Shown one piece after another: positions 62,120-64,000 of a DNA stretch of 64,000 bases. Every line of letters begins with the position of its first letter. Positions within the stretch are counted from its first letter, which is position 1. The translations under genes and the position numbers were made by a program. The notes beneath the pieces are model-generated. The model saw nothing but the letters and a program-made list of their open reading frames with translations. It had not been told where the DNA came from and made no database searches. This DNA is from JANRIC01 sp033765345 (GTDB lineage: Bacteria; Bacteroidota; Bacteroidia; Cytophagales; Microscillaceae): contig JANRIC010000166.1 in assembly GCA_033765345.1 (NCBI GenBank), forward strand, positions 15,931 to 79,930. The letters are read 5' to 3'.

Positions 62120-62494
62120 CTAAAAAACTATTCTTTTGTATTGTAATTTAGCCGCTCCGAAATTTACCAACAGTGCCAATTTATTGCCGGATACTTTGAG
62201 ATAGTTTATACATTGAGCAGTAAATTCATCTGCTAAAGCAGTTACTCCTTTTACTTCTAAAATAATTTGGTTATAAACAACAAAATCAGCGTAAAATCTG
62301 TGTGGTAATGCGGTATTTTTGTAAATTACCTCGTATTCTTTTTCTCGCTCAAAATAAATTTCTGCTTTTGAAAATTCATATTCCAGTGCATCTTTATAAA
62401 CTATTTCAAGAAAACCGTATCCAAGATTATTGTGCACTTCCATGCATATTCCTATGATTTTATAGGCTTCCTCTTTTAGAATCAATTCCGACAT
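62120..62494 (-). CDS. GxxExxY protein (PD-(D/E)xK-like)
   Basis: 124 aa. The opening LILKEEAYKIIGICMEVHNNLGYGFLEIVYKDALEYEF contains the defining GxxExxY motif (GFLEIVY). A second half HRFYADFVVYNQIILEVKGVTALADEFTAQCINYLKVSG gives D...E-x-K, the metal-binding motif of the PD-(D/E)xK nuclease superfamily. Cellular function is unknown; the proteins are common in Bacteroidota and often in many copies near repeats, as here. It is single and complete. Confidence 0.85.
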   Translation of the reverse strand: MSELILKEEAYKIIGICMEVHNNLGYGFLEIVYKDALEYEFSKAEIYFEREKEYEVIYKNTALPHRFYADFVVYNQIILEVKGVTALADEFTAQCINYLKVSGNKLALLVNFGAAKLQYKRIVF

Positions 62495-62548
62495 TTTGAT
62501 TGGTTTTTAAGTTGTCGTGAATATACGAATCTTTTTTGTCCTAATCCT

Positions 62549-62700
62549 TGGTAGCCACGAATGCACGAATCTCTTTTGTCGTAATCCTTTTTTGAGCCAC
62601 GAATGACTTAATCCCATTCGTGCATTCGTGGCTATCTTTTGACTTTTTAGCCACGAATGCACAAATCTTACTTTCAGCTTCTTACCACGAATGCACTTAA
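62549..62700. repeat. Cluster of GCCACGAATGCACGAAT repeats
   Basis: Upstream of the GxxExxY gene the words AGCCACGAATGCACGAAT, AGCCACGAATGACTTAAT, CCATTCGTGCATTCGTGGC, AGCCACGAATGCACAAAT and ACCACGAATGCACTTAA follow each other in both orientations. A 67-codon frame across them reads repeated HSW words and is an artefact of the repeats. Confidence 0.75.
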
Positions 62701-62844
62701 AATTAATCACAAAAATTATAAGGATAACTTATCCTGCAAAAATGAATAACAAACAATAACTTACGAAAGTCAAACTCTTCCAGCTTATAATAATGAGAAA
62801 TTGCTATTTAGCCTCAAGGTTAAGATTTCTGAAACTTAAAAAAT

Positions 62845-62967
62845 CTGCCGTAGAGATACGGGAAGGTTTCGCAAGCGGCGAAAACCTGCCGTAGAGACAC
62901 GGGAAGGTTTCGCAAACGGCGAAAACCTGCCGTAGAGACACGAGAAGGTTTCGCAAGCGGCGAAAAC
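62845..62967. repeat. 41-bp tandem repeat, three copies, hairpin-forming
   Basis: Units at 62845, 62886 and 62927 begin CTGCCGTAGAGA and end GGCGAAAAC, differing at few bases. Each unit contains GGTTTCGC and GCGAAAACC, which fold into a hairpin. A degenerate fourth unit (CTGATGCACACTACGGGAAG) follows. No gene lies in 62711-63098. Confidence 0.85.
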
Positions 62968-63098
62968 CTGATGCACACTACGGGAAGATTTTATCCATGG
63001 TAAAAAGTAGAGAAATAGTTTTTGAAAGATAGTTTTTTCACAAGATTTTCTTATTTTTAAGATATTTTACCAATCAACCGATTTTTTATCAAACAATT

Positions 63099-63857
63099 AT
63101 GATTGAATCATCTAATATTTCAAAATTAAGAAGCGGGGAGGCAGTTTCTTTCTTTGACAATCTAAAATCAATACTTGCCAAAGCAGACCTTAATCAGCTA
63201 CAGTTAAGTACTATCGTCCGAGAACTTCTTTCTCACGTCAACGCACTCACACCGCTTTACAAATCGGAAAGGGGCAATAAAATTACTCGCTCACTGGCCG
63301 TGTTGGATCAGCAAAGGGATAATCTCTTTATGGCTATTCGGTCTTTGTTGGATGTCCATATGAGAGCACATCCACAGGAATCGCTCAGACCTAGAGCCGA
63401 GGAACTACTGGAAAATTTCAGCAGGTATGGAGTTGACCTTTACAGAAAAAGCTACCAGGAAGAAACCGCTGGTTTGAAAGCAATCATGGAGACCATAGAT
63501 GCCCAAGCCGAACTGCTGGAGGGAATCCGACAATTAGCACTTACAGATTATTATGAGGCACTCAAACAAACCAACCTTGAATTTGACAAAACCTATCTGG
63601 AAAGAAACAGTGCTTATGCTGTGATCCCTAAGGAAAAAATGCAGGAGGAGCGTTATAAAGCAGAGCAACTATTAAACAGCCTGACCCAAAAGATCAATGC
63701 GTATTTGGTCTTGTCCGAAAACCCTGCACCCTATCAATCTCTTGCCGGAGAAATCAATGCGCTGGTCAGTACCTATCAGGATTCCGCCAATCGCAGGGCG
63801 TCCAAAAGCAGTCCGAGTGAGGAGTTGAATGCAGATTTTAGTGAAGCAGAAGGGTAA
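63099..63857 (+). CDS. DUF6261-family protein
   Basis: 252-aa all-helical soluble protein. It has the layout of the DUF6261 family common in Bacteroidota: SKLRSGEAVSFFDNLKSIL at the N-terminus, ITRSLAVLDQQRDNLFMAIRSLLDVHMRAHP in the middle, and VSTYQDSANRR near the end. The last 25 residues are acidic and Ser-rich. These genes often lie near integrative or repeat-rich DNA and their function is unknown. The start ATG is clear. A T-rich stretch follows the stop. Confidence 0.65.
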   Translation: MIESSNISKLRSGEAVSFFDNLKSILAKADLNQLQLSTIVRELLSHVNALTPLYKSERGNKITRSLAVLDQQRDNLFMAIRSLLDVHMRAHPQESLRPRAEELLENFSRYGVDLYRKSYQEETAGLKAIMETIDAQAELLEGIRQLALTDYYEALKQTNLEFDKTYLERNSAYAVIPKEKMQEERYKAEQLLNSLTQKINAYLVLSENPAPYQSLAGEINALVSTYQDSANRRASKSSPSEELNADFSEAEG

Positions 63858-64000
63858 AACCGACTTTTCGCACCCCCCTGTTTTTTTTGAGTTTTTTTGT
63901 AAGTTTTCTTCTAAAACTCTATAAAATATCACAAAATATGGGTTTTGATGAAATATAGCATGTAAGTTTTATAAGAATAGTTATATTTCATCTAAATATT

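Noticed and set aside
62507..62710. 67-codon minus-strand ORF with repeated HSW words
   Set aside because: It runs through the GCCACGAAT palindromic repeats, and the recurring residues come from the repeat, not from selection on a protein.
62845..62967. Possible CRISPR array
   Set aside because: The 41-bp units are directly adjacent with no variable spacers and no cas genes; it is a plain tandem repeat.
1..64000. tRNA and rRNA genes
   Set aside because: Read by eye for T-loop words such as GGTTCGAATCC and for rRNA-like blocks; none was found. A covariance-model tRNA scan would be decisive.

Overview
The window looks like a chromosomal segment of a Bacteroidota bacterium, most likely of the Cytophagales/flexibacter type. 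The base composition is AT-rich. Several genes have TAnnTTTG-type -7 promoter boxes. There is a PorT-type type IX secretion (T9SS) component next to ubiE, a surface protein with a T9SS-like C-terminal domain, the murC-ftsQ-ftsA-ftsZ division cluster, an XrtK-type exosortase with its single MSEP-CTERM partner, and typical Bacteroidota orphan families (SiaC/DUF1987, DUF6261, DUF6934, GxxExxY, M28 peptidases). No rRNA, tRNA, CRISPR array or complete insertion sequence was recognised.

Layout. 1-11.3 kb: FG-GAP surface protein, RavA-type MoxR ATPase, lipoprotein, Na+/solute symporter, then the exosortase K operon (xrtK, MSEP-CTERM protein, one unknown gene) and a peroxiredoxin-like protein. 11.6-14.9 kb: nitroreductase, orphan SiaC-like regulator, small hypothetical gene, pyrB. 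14.9-18.5 kb: accessory island with a DUF6934 gene whose 5' end lies in a palindromic repeat, a 53-codon overlapping partner, a vapC split by a small inverted-repeat element, a VapB-like antitoxin and a HEPN (DUF4209-like) protein. 18.8-30.6 kb: ileS, glycine-rich secreted protein, M28 peptidase, murC-ftsQ-ftsA-ftsZ. 30.6-32.4 kb: a repeat nest with two inverted-repeat families, a 209-bp tandem duplication and a 102-bp MITE-like insertion with its empty site next door. 32.4-41.6 kb: CocE hydrolase, alpha-glucan phosphorylase-like protein lacking the PLP lysine, hydrolases, SDR, porT-ubiE. 41.7-46.9 kb: ABC ATPase and HlyD adaptor divergent from an NtrC-type response regulator and histidine kinase. 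46.9-51.8 kb: P-loop ATPase coupled to a TPR protein, heptamer repeats, a second TPR protein and a small conserved gene. 52-58.6 kb: lipase-like hydrolase, SDR, Rpn-type nuclease, cysS with an unusual insert, glutaminyl-cyclase-like M28 protein, mtnB. 58.9-63.9 kb: eCIS/DUF4157-like toxin candidate, AAC(3)-I-like acetyltransferase, rhodanese lipoprotein, GxxExxY protein, DUF6261 protein, with dense palindromic and tandem repeats.

How the genes work together. The housekeeping core covers cell division, two tRNA synthetases, pyrimidine and menaquinone synthesis, methionine salvage and T9SS secretion. The two-component pair probably controls the divergent HlyD/ABC export genes. The best candidates for little-described biology are a repeat family of about 100 bp with a compensating stem-loop, the ATPase-TPR pair, the DUF6934 plus small-ORF pair, the self-contained exosortase K operon and the orphan eCIS-like protein. 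All functions are read from sequence motifs and family knowledge; no database search was run.
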